Assembly (NCBI RefSeq): GCF_002865645.1
Contig: NW_020194627.1
Location: 496,001 to 560,000 of the forward strand
Length of the DNA: 64,000 bases
Origin: Hyaloscypha bicolor E
Taxonomy: Eukaryota; Ascomycota; Leotiomycetes; Helotiales; Hyaloscyphaceae
Direction: 5' to 3'
The translations under genes and the position numbers were made by a program. Within the stretch, counting starts at the first letter, position 1. Each line of letters opens with the position of its first letter. The notes below the pieces were generated by a model. The model worked only from the letters and a program-made list of their open reading frames with translations, searched no databases and had not been told where the DNA came from. This document shows positions 12,226 to 24,369 of this stretch, one piece after another.

Positions 12226-12233
12226 TATATAAG
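12226..12233 (+). promoter_or_regulatory. TATA box of the coiled-coil relic
   Basis: TATATAAG, 73 nt upstream of the ATG at 12306 and followed by a pyrimidine-rich leader. This is a convincing fungal core promoter surviving upstream of a degraded gene. Confidence 0.5.
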
Positions 12234-12305
12234 AGTGCGGACAGTCTTTTGTTCCCACCTGCTAACCATCTTTCTCTGCTATTATCTTATAACTCGTCTT
12301 GCGAT

Positions 12306-13460
12306 ATGAGCGCCAAACTTTAGACTAAGATGATGCCTATAATAGATGAGCTCTCTCTCGCGGTAAGTTCTTGAAGATTCAAGAATATTAAACGATATAC
12401 TAACTGCGCAAGGAATCTGAACCCATGCCTCTGAGCATGGCAGCAGATTACGGAGCGCGAGAAGACTTGGAAGTTATAGAAATGTGAGCTAATTACTAAC
12501 AAATTCATGTTCCCGTAGCGAATAGGCCTAAGACTGATTATGTATGCAGAGCTAAAGACTATAGCAGAGAATTAACCCCCTCTAATACGGCCACTGAGCT
12601 GGCCCCTGAGCTAGTATGAATAGATTTAACTGTAATAATTGGAGCTATCTGAGCTGATGCAAGTATCTAGACGCCTATAACGGAGCTATTTAAGGAAAAA
12701 AATACCCGGGTTACTGCACTATGACATATTACCGCACTAACTATTCTCCTCCCTTAATATTAGCTGATACCTTTAGTGCTAGGCGAAAGATTTTAGGAAT
12801 GGGCAGAAATGACTAATAACTATCCTATTAATATTTCATTCGGGATAATAGGCTCTTTTTAACTAATAGTTCAAAGTTCTATTCGTAAGTGCCTCTTATT
12901 TACTAATGGCTATTTATAAACTTACTTTTATCCTTTAGAATTTATAAAAGAGCAGGATGAATATATTATAGAATTAGAGCGGATAAACTAATGGCTATAA
13001 CTATAATTCGAGAAACTGTACCGTAATAATTATTAAGTATACGTAGGGTACTCACAAATGCAACGTAAGTCCTCTTATTATTTCAGTTACTGGGACTTTC
13101 TATTGACTAGTTTACAGGTCATATGAAGTTTCTCGAACGCGAGAATAAATCTCTAAAAGGTCAGGTCTATTGTCTTTAATTTAATTATATTTAAAGCTGA
13201 ATTATGTAGTCAAATGCGATGAGTTGGAGAGATGTACTATAGAGAATGGGTTTGCAAGAACAATGATACAGAAAGAAAATGGCGATCTGCTGGAAGTAAT
13301 AAAAGCCATGGAAGGGCGGGATCTTACTGTAATAGCTGATTTGCGAGCAGAAGACATGGTAGTTATACTTGAAGCAAATGTAGATGTAACTGAGGAGAAA
13401 GCTGGGCATGAGACTAAGTTAAGCGAAGATAGTGCGAGGAAGAGAATCAGGCTGGATTAA
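12306..13460 (+). pseudogene. Coiled-coil protein relic, copy 1
   Basis: From ATG 12306 one frame can be followed to 12812 with TAG/TAA (Gln-type) and a few TGA interruptions. A candidate intron starts GTAAGT at 12363 and has a perfect TACTAAC branch sequence, so some of this frame may be intronic. Further right, helical pieces continue in other phases: about 12940-13035 (FIKEQDEYIIELERIN), about 13123 (MKFLERENKSLKGQ) and the long open piece 13185-13460, which ends at a TAA and reads ELERCTIENGFARTMIQKEN, then LLEVIKAMEGRDLTVIADLR. The last piece has no stops. The product was a Glu/Lys-rich coiled-coil protein. Its upstream region is duplicated in front of a similar coiled-coil relic at 25.1 kb. 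Exon structure is not solved. Confidence 0.45.
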
Positions 13461-13851
13461 ACAAGATGGTTCTCAAAATCGGAGCTCCATTAAGTAGACT
13501 TTGCTTACTTTTTGTAAAGGTTGAGCTATTTATCTAAAGTTATGTCTGCTTATATTTCTAACCCAAATTGCCTGCTATTGTTCTTGTGTCACCTTACCAC
13601 ATGTCGTCGAAGGAGTGAAAACTATCTCAGAGGTGTGAAAATTGAGTTGGTATTGCTCCCAAATACAGTGAGATATAGGAAGTAATAATAATATTTTTCT
13701 GCTATGATATAACCTATTAGCCTAAATCATCTTTAAAAAGAATCCCTTTTGATATCCAATTCTTGCCTGCGTTTTGCGCAGTTTAATCTCTGTTACGTCA
13801 GATATATAAACGCACCTTGGACTTTAGCCTCTATATAAGCTAGCTTGGAGA
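13461..13851. other. Spacer between coiled-coil relic and small membrane protein
   Basis: Moderately AT-rich. It contains the 3' side of both flanking convergent frames. No gene or RNA seen. Confidence 0.4.
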
Positions 13852-14265
13852 TTAGTGGAGGTTGTCTAAAAGAACTCCGTTGAGGTTTCCACTGCTTCCC
13901 GCGTTCGTATCTGGTATTCTACGTTCTGCGAGGCGCTTGGGAGAACAAATACCAGCAAGTCCAAGAGTGAGTGCTATGAAGAATGCATTCTTAGCGACTT
14001 TGCCGATATGGATAAGTATGCCGCTCTGAGCAGTGAGAAGAGATGCTGTAGTAGTTAATAAAGAACGTACGAAAGCGGGGAAATAAGGAGAATAACCTTT
14101 TCTATATTCGTAGAGGAAGATGCAAATGAATGCGATAACAAAAACGGTGAGAACTGCAGTAATAATAGCTCCGCCAATGCCTGATATTATTAGAGTTTTT
14201 GGAGCAGGTATAAGCAGACTTGGTTCATACGGATAAGAGTTCGTGTAGGTGCCATTTCGGTCTGT
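13852..14265 (-). CDS. Small putative membrane protein, no visible start
   Basis: A 137-residue open frame ends at TAA 13852-13854 and is bounded upstream by TAA 14268-14266. It contains an extracellular-like segment (RNGTYTNSYPYEPS) and then strongly hydrophobic stretches: GIGGAIITAVLTVFVIAFIC, a mid segment TASLLTAQSGILI and FFIALTLGLAGIC. The tail is short and polar. This predicts two or three membrane passes. No ATG is present between the bounding stop and the first membrane segment. It is therefore a downstream exon, or the bounding TAA is a mutated Gln codon and the gene is damaged. Composition is healthier than the RIP tracts. Family not recognised. Confidence 0.4.
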   Translation of the reverse strand, partial: TDRNGTYTNSYPYEPSLLIPAPKTLIISGIGGAIITAVLTVFVIAFICIFLYEYRKGYSPYFPAFVRSLLTTTASLLTAQSGILIHIGKVAKNAFFIALTLGLAGICSPKRLAERRIPDTNAGSSGNLNGVLLDNLH

Positions 14266-14452
14266 TTATAGTGCAAGCCGCGTTGGCGGAATGTTTCTCC
14301 CAGGTGCTTTTCAGTTTTATATCGCCGCTGCGTTTTCCATATGTGGCCCAGTTCTCATAGGGTAGTGCGTGACTATCCAGGTAGTCCGGGGAGCATCATT
14401 CTGATGGTCACGACCACATTAAGCGAGGCGGGTCCTTGTGCCAATGCGTTTG

Positions 14453-14741
14453 CACTAATTACTTCCTGGTACCACTTGGTTTATGGTACCAACAAATGAT
14501 TTGTACTAATAATTTGATACTACTACTAATTTTTTAGTACTAATAAATTTCTTATACTAATAATTTAATAGTACTACTAGCCTATTAGTACTAATGGTTT
14601 CTTTATGCCAGCAAATTCTTTATACCAGTAATATAATAGTACTAATAGTTCCTTGGTACTAATAGTGCCATGGCACTAACTATGCGTTTATACTAATAGT
14701 ATTTTGGTGCCAACCCAATTTTAGTACTAACCTTTCATAAG
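14453..14741. repeat. 17-bp minisatellite, 17 degenerate copies
   Basis: Perfectly phased 17-bp repeats starting at 14453. The first eight bases are conserved as TACTAATA (variants TACCAGTA, TGCCAGCA, CACTAACT, TGCCAACC) and the last two are usually GG, AG or TA. The period never slips across 17 units. Differences between copies are mostly C/T and A/G transitions, consistent with RIP or deamination acting on a once more uniform array. It lies outside any gene I can identify. Confidence 0.9.
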
Positions 14742-14783
14742 CTATCTTTCGTTACTACCTTGCCTACTTGTGGATGTAATTAT

Positions 14784-14833
14784 TCCCTGAAATTTGGGTC
14801 CTCGAAGAGCGCTCCGCCTCAGAATTTCAGGGA
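14784..14833. other. Inverted repeat (11-bp perfect stem)
   Basis: TCCCTGAAATT at 14784-14794 pairs with AATTTCAGGGA at 14823-14833, leaving a 28-nt loop. It sits next to the minisatellite. It could be a terminator-like hairpin or a remnant of a small mobile element. Confidence 0.5.
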
Positions 14834-14899
14834 GAGTTAGTACAAGTCTGTGGGGAGGTCACTTTACAAAGTTCTGGTGAGTGGGGAGGTTTGGATTAT

Positions 14900-15208
14900 A
14901 GGTGTTATAGGGTTTAATGCAATGCATAATAAGCTTTGATTTCTTTTTGAGTGTTTAGCGACATTTTTTTAATAATGTCTAAGTAATATATTCCACTTAA
15001 TAATTATAAACGGTTTTTGAAAATATCCCGACCTAAACGGGTAGAGAAAGCGGATCTAAATCTAATAATGGTTTTATGCTAAGGCTTTTAATTATGTCCC
15101 AACTCGCATAATATATGAATAGAATTATAATAGTTAGTAATACATATATTAAAAAGCAATACTAAAATATAATATAATATAATAAGTAGATGCACTTTAA
15201 ATAGCAAG
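14900..15208. repeat. AT-rich RIP tract
   Basis: Start of the second large AT-rich block. No frame can be followed here. Confidence 0.5.
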
Positions 15209-15397
15209 GGAACCTCCTATCTTCTCAATTGCCTCTAATATTCCCCAAGAAGCGACCTTTAGGAAGTTTTCTGCCTTTAGTAACTAATATTTGGGGTGCC
15301 TCAAGACGAACTCCTTATCTGCCTCGGGAAGAATACTATTCTGTATTATTTTAGTAGTAATAATCACGAGAGGACGGGCGGTAGTAGATCCTATAGA
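15209..15397 (-). pseudogene. Fragment of an unknown RIP-killed gene
   Basis: About 63 codons read coherently on the minus strand with a single TAG (LPEADKEFVLRHPKY, then NFLKVASWGILEAIEKIGGS). The helical, charged pattern is protein-like. Flanks are too decayed to extend it. Family not recognised. Confidence 0.35.
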
Positions 15398-16549
15398 CCT
15401 ATATTTATTAAAATAGGCTTAAGCCTCTTTAATTAGACTAATATCTATAATATAATCTCATAAAACATACTAATTTTTATATACTTATCTAGTAAGAATA
15501 AAACTTTGGAACTATTAAGTCTATTATATACCATGCCAAATTTCAATAGATATTACATGCTTTTAAAGACCTTTAGGCATATTAGTAGGCTGCTATTAAA
15601 TATGGACAAGGGAATTATCTAATAATAAGTAGTAAATACGTGTAATTCCTCGAGGGGAAGTGGGATAGCTATAATTTATTTGAGAGTAGTAGCTATATAA
15701 TTAGTAATAATATAGAAAGCACCTTTAAATTAATATACTCTCATAATAGCGAGTAGGTTCTCATGCTAGTGTTTCCGGAGCTCCGTAAAGTTATTAGAAA
15801 GAAGCTTCTTAATAGTAATTATATAAACTAGAACTTCTCGCATATAAGCTACTATAATCTGGCCACCGCATTTAAGGTACCGGAGTAATACGTATGAAAT
15901 CTATGAACTCTTTACTCTAATAAGGGAAGGCGGATCTAGTTATAATAAATTAATATTTATTATAGGTATAGGTCTTTCTAAAACCGCATTAGGTGGGTTT
16001 ATTCTTAATAGTAATTGAGATAGGGCAGTTATTTCCTTTTTAGGGATTTCTTTAAGACATAATTTCTCTTTTTCTAATAAGAGGATCTTTTATATATCGG
16101 AACTTCCTAGAAACCGGGTATATTAGTTAGTATTAATATTTTTCTTACTAGTATGAATATTAGCTAATAGGTCTTATACCTCTTTACCGGGAAAACGGGT
16201 TTTCCGATCAACCTTTGGCTTCATGGTTTAATAGCCTTAAAATACATATTATGGGTAGTTTGTAATATATACTATACTATAATTAAATTACCTTGCTTAA
16301 CCTCTATGCCCCTAAATAATTATTGCCCTATCTCGCGTAATTCTGACTACCTTATACTCTCTAGATATAAAGGATTTATATTACCTAGGAAAGTACTATA
16401 ATATTAATTAATAGGGAGATAGAAGAGAGGAACTGCTATGTAGTACCTCGATTTCTATCCTCGAAATATTAAGCTAGCTTAAGTATATAGGTTTATGCCT
16501 ATATTATATACCTAGTATTACCTAAGTTTATTACTAGGTTTATAGAAAT
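15398..16549. repeat. AT-rich RIP tract
   Basis: Decayed sequence between the fragment at 15.3 kb and the DUF3723 relic. Nothing can be assigned. Confidence 0.5.
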
Positions 16550-18829
16550 ATTAAATTCGGAGCTTATTACTCTCGAGCTAAAGATTATAAGTAATAAGCT
16601 TGCCAAGTTTAAGGATATAGCTCGAGTATTAATTACTTATCTGGACTTTCTATATCTAACCCATTAGATTAATAAAAAGATTATTAAGTAATTAATTAGG
16701 GACTTTAATAGTAAAGAATATATTCGAGAGAAACCGAGCTATTAGATTCCGGCTATTATAGATAATTCGATATTAGAAGAGGTACTAGAAAAGATTCGGC
16801 TAATTACTAAAGTATTTAAAGCTAAAGTTAATAATTTGCCGGATTTAAAACTAAGAAGGGAAATGAAATTGAAATGCCTTTATAAGTAATACCGAGTTCT
16901 AGTAATAAAGAAATATCTTAATATATTATAATAATAGTAAATTATTAATATTTATAGGACTAGTAAATATTATTATATAATTAATTATTTATGCTAACTA
17001 ATACCTAGATCTTAATAAGAATACTAAATAAGTACTTTATAAGGGATATTTCTATTCTGTAAAATATATATTAGGCGAAATATTTCGCTATATAAGACTC
17101 TATTACTATAATAATAATACTTTGAGAGTATAATATTAGCGGGAAAGATTTACTTTTTCTTAAGATTAATTCCTAGAGTAATTATTTAAGCGTCCTATAC
17201 TTATTATAATACTGGATTCTATTCTCTATATTTAAGGTATCTAGAGATAATTCTATATAGAATTACTAGATACTTTCTTATTCCCGAAATATAACGAGGT
17301 TAGGTTTTATAAAGCTTTTAAATAATAAGTCTAACTTAGTAAAGAAAAAAGCATATTATATTAAGTTTATTAAGATAATTTAGACCCGTATATTTAATAG
17401 TAATATTACAAAAATAATATAAACTAACTTCTTTACTATAGAATCTTTATAGTCGAGAGTACTAGTCTTTTTAAAGTCCGACTTCGAGTTTATTTAAAAT
17501 AGTATGAAATATAAAGAGCTTTTTCTAGGAATTACTAATTAAGTAAAGAGAGATAATATTACTTAATACTTACTTGCTTTTGAGAAGCTAATACTAATTC
17601 TTTATATACTAATTAAAGATATTAGGTATTTAAAATAGCTAGCCAAACTCTTAACTAAACTTTTACTAGAGTCCCGTAAGAAAACTTTTTGCTAATAGTA
17701 GTATTATTATTTTACTAACCCCGGATTAAGTAACTAGACTATTAAAATATAACGGAGCGTATTAGGACCTTATATAACTATTTTAAGTTACTATCTTAAT
17801 TCTTTTAATATTTATTATTAATAGCTATAGCTTTGCATATATAAAGTCTATAAATATTTAAATACATATAGTAAATTAAAGCTAGTATAGCTTGCCTAGT
17901 AACTAGGCTTCTGAAATATAAAGATTAAAATCGAAGTAACTAAGGATCCTACTTAAGCTATAATTAAAAAAACATTTTAAGAAATACTTTATATTCTATA
18001 GCCTAATGAAAATTTTAACTTTAATACTAAAAAAGTAAGACCTATTATTATCTTATTTAAGGAATATCTAAATTGGCTAGAGCTAAGTCCCGTAAATATA
18101 GTATATCTAGTAATAACCGTAAATAGAATAGGGGTTCCGCTATTAGCTAGGTATGGTTATAGTAATATAAATATCCAGGATCTCGCTTATCTCTTTTTTA
18201 ATAAGATTTATATTCCTTTCTAGGAATATAAAAGAGACGGAGATAAGATTAGTTTCTTTTATATTAAATAATTATAATATATTATATTCTTTGGTTTACT
18301 AGATCTTACGGGTAATCACGAAAGCGGGTTTCCTTAATATAAATGCAGGCCTACTTAATTTAATTCCGGTAATATATCCCTAGAATAGTAATTAACTAAC
18401 TTGCCTAGTCTTACTAGAGAAATTACTAGATCTGGTTCTACTTACTTTCTAGATTAAAATCTAGTTAAGAGTATTTAGGGCAATATCCTAAATAAGGTTA
18501 TAGTATATTTAGATCTAATAATTAGGTTTATAGGGAAAGATATTCTTTTATAAGAAGTACTATTTAGGGAGCAAGATATTAATAATTAAGTAAAAGAATA
18601 TACTAATTAAGGCAGGAAACTTTATATAGAGCAAGGTGCTTTTTTTCTTTAGTAGTATTATTTTGAGATACTTATAAGGACTAGATAGTTAACTATATTC
18701 GTTACTACTATTTCTTAACTAGTTAATAGGAAGCGCTATAGGAATAAGGAGCTACCTAATAGGTTATAACTAGTAATAAAGGACGATTTTGACTTTATAA
18801 TAGAAGATGAGGAGGAATTGCAATCTTAG
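16550..18829 (+). pseudogene. DUF3723 relic (Starship accessory family), RIP-inactivated
   Basis: Plus-strand translation shows the DUF3723 N-terminal signature at about 16740-16925: IPAIIDNSILEEVLEK, NNLPDLKL, then KCLYK-YRVLVIKKYLN. This corresponds to the family's 'CLHGRHRIxAAxxFL' element, with its His and Gly codons mutated. After a badly degraded middle, a long coherent stretch runs to TAG 18827-18829 (YGYSNINIQDLAYLFF, FFGLLDLTGNHESGFPQYKC, VNRKRYRNKELPNRLQLVI, an acidic tail DFDFIIEDEEEL). Stops are TAA/TAG at Gln-type positions. The function of DUF3723 is unknown; it is one of the accessory families repeatedly carried by Starship giant transposons. Assignment is from memory of the family pattern. 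Confidence 0.6.
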
Positions 18830-19168
18830 AACTAAGTAATATAATAACTTTTACTAATATAACGTTTTATTAAAGAGTAACTATTTGAAAACCTAACCAA
18901 ATGCCCATCTACTAGTCCTGAATCTTCTTTTTCTCCTCTTTCCTCTCTAATTCACTCCTTATACTTCACTCCTTTCTCTCAATTCTTAATCTTCTTCTCT
19001 AGATTGTATTTCCACTCGCCCCCAAATTGTGAAAAGTATTCCAAACTATAAGATTAATTCACGAATAACCCAGAAGTTCGCTATAATAATGTGAATCTAC
19101 TCCGTTAATATGGTATTTCCAAATGATTTATTAATATTGCTTACCTATAGAACTAGCTCCCAGTCTAC

Positions 19169-19798
19169 TTAATGTTTCAAATTAATTAAGAAGGAGATAA
19201 TAGCTATAAGGAATCCAAGTATGGTTATTCCTAATACAGATAATATGAGGTACTATTAATATTACTTTTCGTTAATTATACGGAATATTATCTAGTAGTA
19301 TATAATAGAGAGTCCTATCTACTTTATTATAAATGAAACTAGTGCGATTTCTAGTATAGTACTTATAGCTCGGTCTCGGGCGATTTCATAAATAATAAAG
19401 ATAGTTAACCCAAGGAAATAGCTATAAAGCCCTAGAAGAATCGAAGCCATATTTTTATATAAATAATAGGAAAACTTTTTCTAGAAGAAGTGAGTCTAAG
19501 TCAAATTAGTATTAGCTTTTACTAATTTTATATTAGAGCTTATTTGGGTTATAATTAAAACCCTCCCATAAAATAAGAGAAGTATCTCAATACCCTTCTT
19601 GTCTATAGAGTATAAACATATAAGTAGTGAGATATTTAAACCGATTAATGTAATTGTTACTACTAAGATATACAGGGCAGTTTTCTAGGAAAGTTCTTTC
19701 CGGTTTAGATATAACTGGATCTATCTTAGTAAAGACATGAGAGATATAGTAATAAGAATTACTAAGGACGCGGTAATAGAGAGGTCCTGTAAATGCAT
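19169..19798 (-). pseudogene. Multi-pass membrane protein relic
   Basis: One uninterrupted phase of 210 codons from ATG 19798 to TAA 19169. Internal stops are TAG or TAA, each where Gln would fit. It has at least five hydrophobic spans (SITASLVILITISLMSLL, TALYILVVTITLIGLNISLL, IEILLLFYGRVLIIT, ASILLGLYSYFLGLTIFII, LILSVLGITILGFLIAIISF). No indels are needed. This is an integral membrane protein gene silenced by RIP. No family motif is recognised. Confidence 0.55.
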
Positions 19799-20224
19799 TT
19801 TGGAATAAAGGTAAAGAGGCATACGAGCGATTCGTGAATATAGAGAATGTGCGGCTGGCCTTTATAATGAGATTTCAGACCATATTAAAATTAGGGACCT
19901 AGCTTCATTTTGTTATATTCCCAGAGTTGCCTTAAATGTCCGGTGGCTTAGTTAGTAGTATATTAGGGGCAAGGCAACGAGAATATTCTCTCTAATAGGT
20001 TAGCTTGTGGATTGAAGCATAGTATTACGAAGGTGGCCTTAGAGCGCATCTAATTAGGGGAATGAGTAATGCTCTCACTATAGGATTAACTTGAGATGAG
20101 CTACTAAGTGGCAGAACTGAAATTTTAATGCAAGTCTTTATTTATGGATACGAGTTGTGAATATCCTCTCTTGGATATACCTTTAATAGGACGTCTGAAT
20201 GGCTGTAAAAGACGTTTCAACTAG

Positions 20225-20360
20225 TCTATAAGATCATGTGGGTAGGGGATTTGTAACCTCTTGCTAGTAACTACCTAGAGAAGTAAAAGGAAGCATAATT
20301 TGCCTTTAATTGTGAATAAAAATAGGGCTTAGAAGGCGTGCCTATAGAATAGACTCGAGT
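20225..20360. repeat. Dispersed repeat, copy 1
   Basis: Shares a long match with about 24065-24200: GCTAGTAACTACCTAGAGAA followed by GTAAAA, then TTTGCCT-TAATT-TG-ATAAAA and GGGCTTAGA. The two copies differ mainly by transitions. The sequence is non-coding as far as I can see. Confidence 0.6.
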
Positions 20361-20389
20361 ATTATAATAATAAAAACACGCCATACGTC

Positions 20390-20715
20390 TTCCCTGCTAG
20401 GCTGTATAGGATTACTAAACTTTGCCGATTTCTGTTACCTTATTAGGCAGGGGTTTGGGAGCATACGGCCCGAGTTATTTTGAACCTGGGGGATATTATT
20501 AGAGTAGTAAAGTACCTCCTAAGTTCTCGGATCCTATCGTGATATGGATCTCCGTAGAGTCCAGAGCATTATTTTCGGCTGCTCCTATAATAATATGGGC
20601 ATGTGTAACTCTACTTCTTTTTGCTCTAGATACTCAGAATTTGTGTTCTGCGGGAGCAAAACTTTGGAATAATCTAACTATAGGCCTATTGAGTAGCTAT
20701 AATAGAAGGAGACAG
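20390..20715 (-). pseudogene. Possible decayed coding segment
   Basis: Minus-strand phase reading HIIIGAAENNALDSTEIHIT, IGSENLGGTLLL, PYAPKPLPNKVTEIGK with Gln-type stops between. The plus-strand frame at 20539-20736 is its shadow or the alternative. The evidence is amino-acid composition only. Confidence 0.25.
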
Positions 20716-20896
20716 AGTTGCCTTTCGCGTTTTTAAGGTGTGCAGGTACCTATAAGGGGCCTTTAACCATATGCGGTGGCAGCCTAGCTAGACGTAGTAC
20801 TAAGGTCCTACTCAAGTTTATTTTAATTTCTTAGCTAAATATAAATGCCTCCCTATAGTCTTGCTTCATCTTTTACTAAACGTTATTTTCTATAAT

Positions 20897-22078
20897 ATGC
20901 CTCTAATATGAATAACTAGTAGTAGACGTGCTTCTAAGCTTACTATAAAGAAACGCACTAACCCAAAACGCAAATACACTAATATATTTAAGCGTCTTAT
21001 AAAGAAGTAATACCATAATATTAGTACCCGAAACCCTAATATTTCTTACCCAGACGAACTTGGGCCATTAACTCAAGCCCCCAAAATCCGCGACTACTTA
21101 TATTATATTAGAGCAAGCTATGAGTTTGGAAGGTGTGGCTGGCTACTTATTGCATACCCTATTGCCTTTAAAGACAAGAAGGCAAAGAAAACCTGGATAA
21201 AGTATATTCCAGATAGAGCTGAACTCGCAACCTTTTCGTTCTTTTATAAGGAAGTATAACTCTAATAACTATTACGAATTGGTTTCTTTATAACCTGGGA
21301 AAAATCATGGGTCTAGTTTAAAGGATACTGGTCTGAGATTAGCTGGTATGCCTGGCTTGTAATAGTTGAGACCATATCTAATGGGAAGCATTTGTTTCTC
21401 TATAATTGTAATACAAGTAGCCAATGGCTAGACCAGTCTACTGTCCCCGTTAAGGAGCTATTAGGCATGTAACGAAAATTCATTATTTATTTTTAAGAGA
21501 AACGGAAGTACAACTTGCGAGAGATCTGGATTAGTAGTAGTGGAAACGTTAATCCAGGCTTTTGCATGTCCTTAACTAGCGCCTTCCTCTAATAGCTATT
21601 TAGTAACCCGGTATATATATAGTAATTGCCATGGAACTACTCGTATCTCGTTACTACTAGCTTTAAACGAGTTATAACTTCTCCCGCTATTCGCGAATTA
21701 ATTAATAATGTGGCAGGTTCTCTTGTTTAGCTCACACTCGATTCTTATAATCTGGAAAGAGGGCTGACCCTAGAGCCTCAAGTTACTAATAGTAATGAGG
21801 AGGAAAATGCTCTGGGAGACGTACTTATTAATACTAATACTGAAATATTACTATCTCTAATGCCATTTCCTGTTGCCATAAATAGATAAAGAAGATAAGT
21901 GTCTAAGCATTTAATAAATCTTTTCATGGCTTTGAATTATTTGGGAATTTGGTTTAAGGATTTTCAAGAGATAATATAATTTTAGAAGAATTATATTAGT
22001 ATATTATAATACTATTTCATATCTTTATTCTTTAATCTAGGTAAAGGTAGTAGGATATTAAGTAGTAGCCGAGAATGA
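20897..22078 (+). pseudogene. 394-codon RIP-killed gene of unknown family
   Basis: From ATG 20897 to TGA 22078 a single phase is kept without indels. The interruptions are almost all TAA or TAG in place of likely Gln codons, plus one early TGA. The translation is clearly protein-like: a basic N-terminus (SRRASKLTIKKRTNPKRKYT), RASYEFGRCGWLLIAYPIAF, KTWIKYIPDRAELATFSFFY, WSEISWYAWLVIVETISNG and an acidic C-terminal part. Tryptophan and Tyr content is high. Many Trp codons survive, so mutation has mainly hit CpA on the coding strand. I recognise no catalytic motif; the basic start followed by an alpha/beta-like body could be a cargo gene of a mobile element. Confidence 0.65.
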
Positions 22079-24059
22079 GAAAGGGGGGTATTACGTAATA
22101 AATATTAACTAAGTGATCTCTTATTAAGGCAAATACATGATTCCCGAAAGCCTACTAGCGTAATGAAATAGTTTAATTACTTATGGTACCCCGAGTACGA
22201 GGGTAATAATGCTTACCTTATACTAATATAGTAGTCTTCCGACTTCTACCGATAATAAGTAGGAGTCTAATTATATAAACTTAGATCTAGAGAGCCGTTA
22301 TAACGAAATAGGATTACTAGTTGGCTGAGAATAATGCGAGGTAGTATCTCCGAAGTTATATATGCTATTAGGCAAGTCAAGTAAGGATTCCGCACTTGGA
22401 TAGCGGCTAGATACAAGTATAGTGGCGGGTGCTAAAGGAAAAGCCTTACTAAGGGAAAAGGGCACTATTTTGGATTCACTTCTCCAGGTTACTATAGTTA
22501 TAATCTTCTTGTTCCAAGGAGATTCTCCGGAATACCTATAGAAGACGTTAATATTATAACCGAGTTAGCTAGAAAGAATAAAATCACTTTGTCGAATTTG
22601 GAAGATTACGAAGGCACCTTGAAATCTGGAAGACTCTTATAACTTGGAAGTAAACTTCTTATTGCTATAAGGCGAGAAGGTCTATAAGAGAATTCGTACT
22701 TTTTAGTTCCTTTCCCAAGATAGGCTAAATATTCTTGGAATACTTGCATGCTACTAAATTATTTAGCTCCTTTAGTAGCACCCAAAATTTTACTTTTCTA
22801 AACCTTATATAAAACGCTAGCGTATATGCGACTTGTACTTGGAATAATTAGTTCACGTGTTCTCTATTATCTTTTTCCGCGAAAGCCATTTAACCCTCTA
22901 TTATACTCTTTAAATTCATAATAATAGCGAAGCCTACTCTAGTTCCGCAAACTGGATACTATTATACTAAACCCTCTCTATTCTTTTCTTTAAGATTAAT
23001 TTATACTACTTCTATAATATTTCCTATTAATAGTAGAAATAATACTCTAGCTTGGTATACTCGATTTAGCTCCGCGTCTAACTTCGCCTATACTTCTAAT
23101 TAGGAGCACATATTGTATTTGTCCATATTAGTATCTATAATAGAATCTGTATTATTAAAGACTAAATTATCTTCCTTAAGCTAGTTTGTATTCTGGGTAT
23201 CTTTGTCTTTTCTGAGCGTGAATCGGTTTGCTTTTAAGAGCATAATATTCTCTCGATTAACTCGCTTCGTATGCGTAATATCTATAAAGTAGAATTAGAA
23301 GAATAGTATATAGATATTTTAAATAATTGAATTATGTAAGTACTATTATTACGAAAATCCTTAATAGCCTTGCCCTTACTGGCCGGCTTCTTCTACTGGA
23401 TTTGAGCGGCATTATCTAGAGCCTTTCTCTTTCGAGTTAAAGGAGCCATCTTCGAAATAGGAGGGAAAGAATTATAAAGGACTTCTTGGCTTTATTAATT
23501 TTGCTTTAAAGTTTCTGATCTTAGCTATGTTTATGAGGAAGTAATAATTTTAAAAGGATAAGAAAGATAATTAATAAGGGGATTTATACCTATATACGAG
23601 TAAGTATGGTACCTGCTATTATAGGTAATTGTAAATACCTAGCTAAGCTAGCTATAATAATATTAGTACTGTGTGGCTTAGCTAACTATTCTCTTGCTTA
23701 AATATGGTAATTAAATAGTATTATTATAAGAGGAAGGAATGGTTTCTGACTAGTATGGGCTTTTATAAAGAGAGTAGCTATTTCTAATTACTTTTTTAAA
23801 TACTATTATATACCGAGCTTTGTACTAGCAAAATGTAATAGGAGAGCTATTTTCGACTATAAAGACTTACGAGACGTATTTTGGTATAGGAATAGAGGTA
23901 ATAACCCAAAAAGAGGGCTATTACTCACGTAATTACTTACTAGACTAATCTTTATTCTTTGATTTAGTAAGGTGAAATAATACTATTCGAATCTTAATAG
24001 CTAAAAGTTACTACCTCGCTTATAATAGAACCCTATCGCATGGTACTATTACCCAGAAT
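22079..24059. repeat. Mixed AT-rich tract with degraded coding remnants
   Basis: Composition alternates between RIP-type and milder DNA. Around 22460-22760 a plus-strand phase reads protein-like with Gln-type stops, but no gene can be delimited. No RNA gene seen. Confidence 0.45.
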
Positions 24060-24064
24060 TATAC

Positions 24065-24200
24065 TAATTATGCGAGTAGGATACGTAACTCTCGCTAGTA
24101 ACTACCTAGAGAAGTAAAAAGAGGTATACTTTGCCTCTAATTATGGATAAAAGGGGCTTAGACCGTGCGCTATTAGTAGTAATAGACTCAGGTCTTCGAG
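24065..24200. repeat. Dispersed repeat, copy 2
   Basis: Second copy of the repeat at 20225-20360, about 3.8 kb away in the same orientation. It shares GCTAGTAACTACCTAGAGAA and the following A-rich and TTTGCCT segments. Confidence 0.6.
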
Positions 24201-24369
24201 CTATAGCCAAACCTACTTTTGGACCTTCTTGAAATAGTAAGGCAGAATAGGAAGAGTTAGTATTGGGGTACTCGACCTGGGAGGCTTAATATTATTATAT
24301 CCTGTATTAGGGCTTATGTATAAGCCACGAGTATTAATTTTCCTACTAGTGAATAGGCACATTACTTGG

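Noticed and set aside
12082..12309. 75-codon plus frame and 111-codon minus frame over the promoter of the coiled-coil relic
   Set aside because: They cover the TATA box and leader, lie in the duplicated non-coding segment and show no family features.
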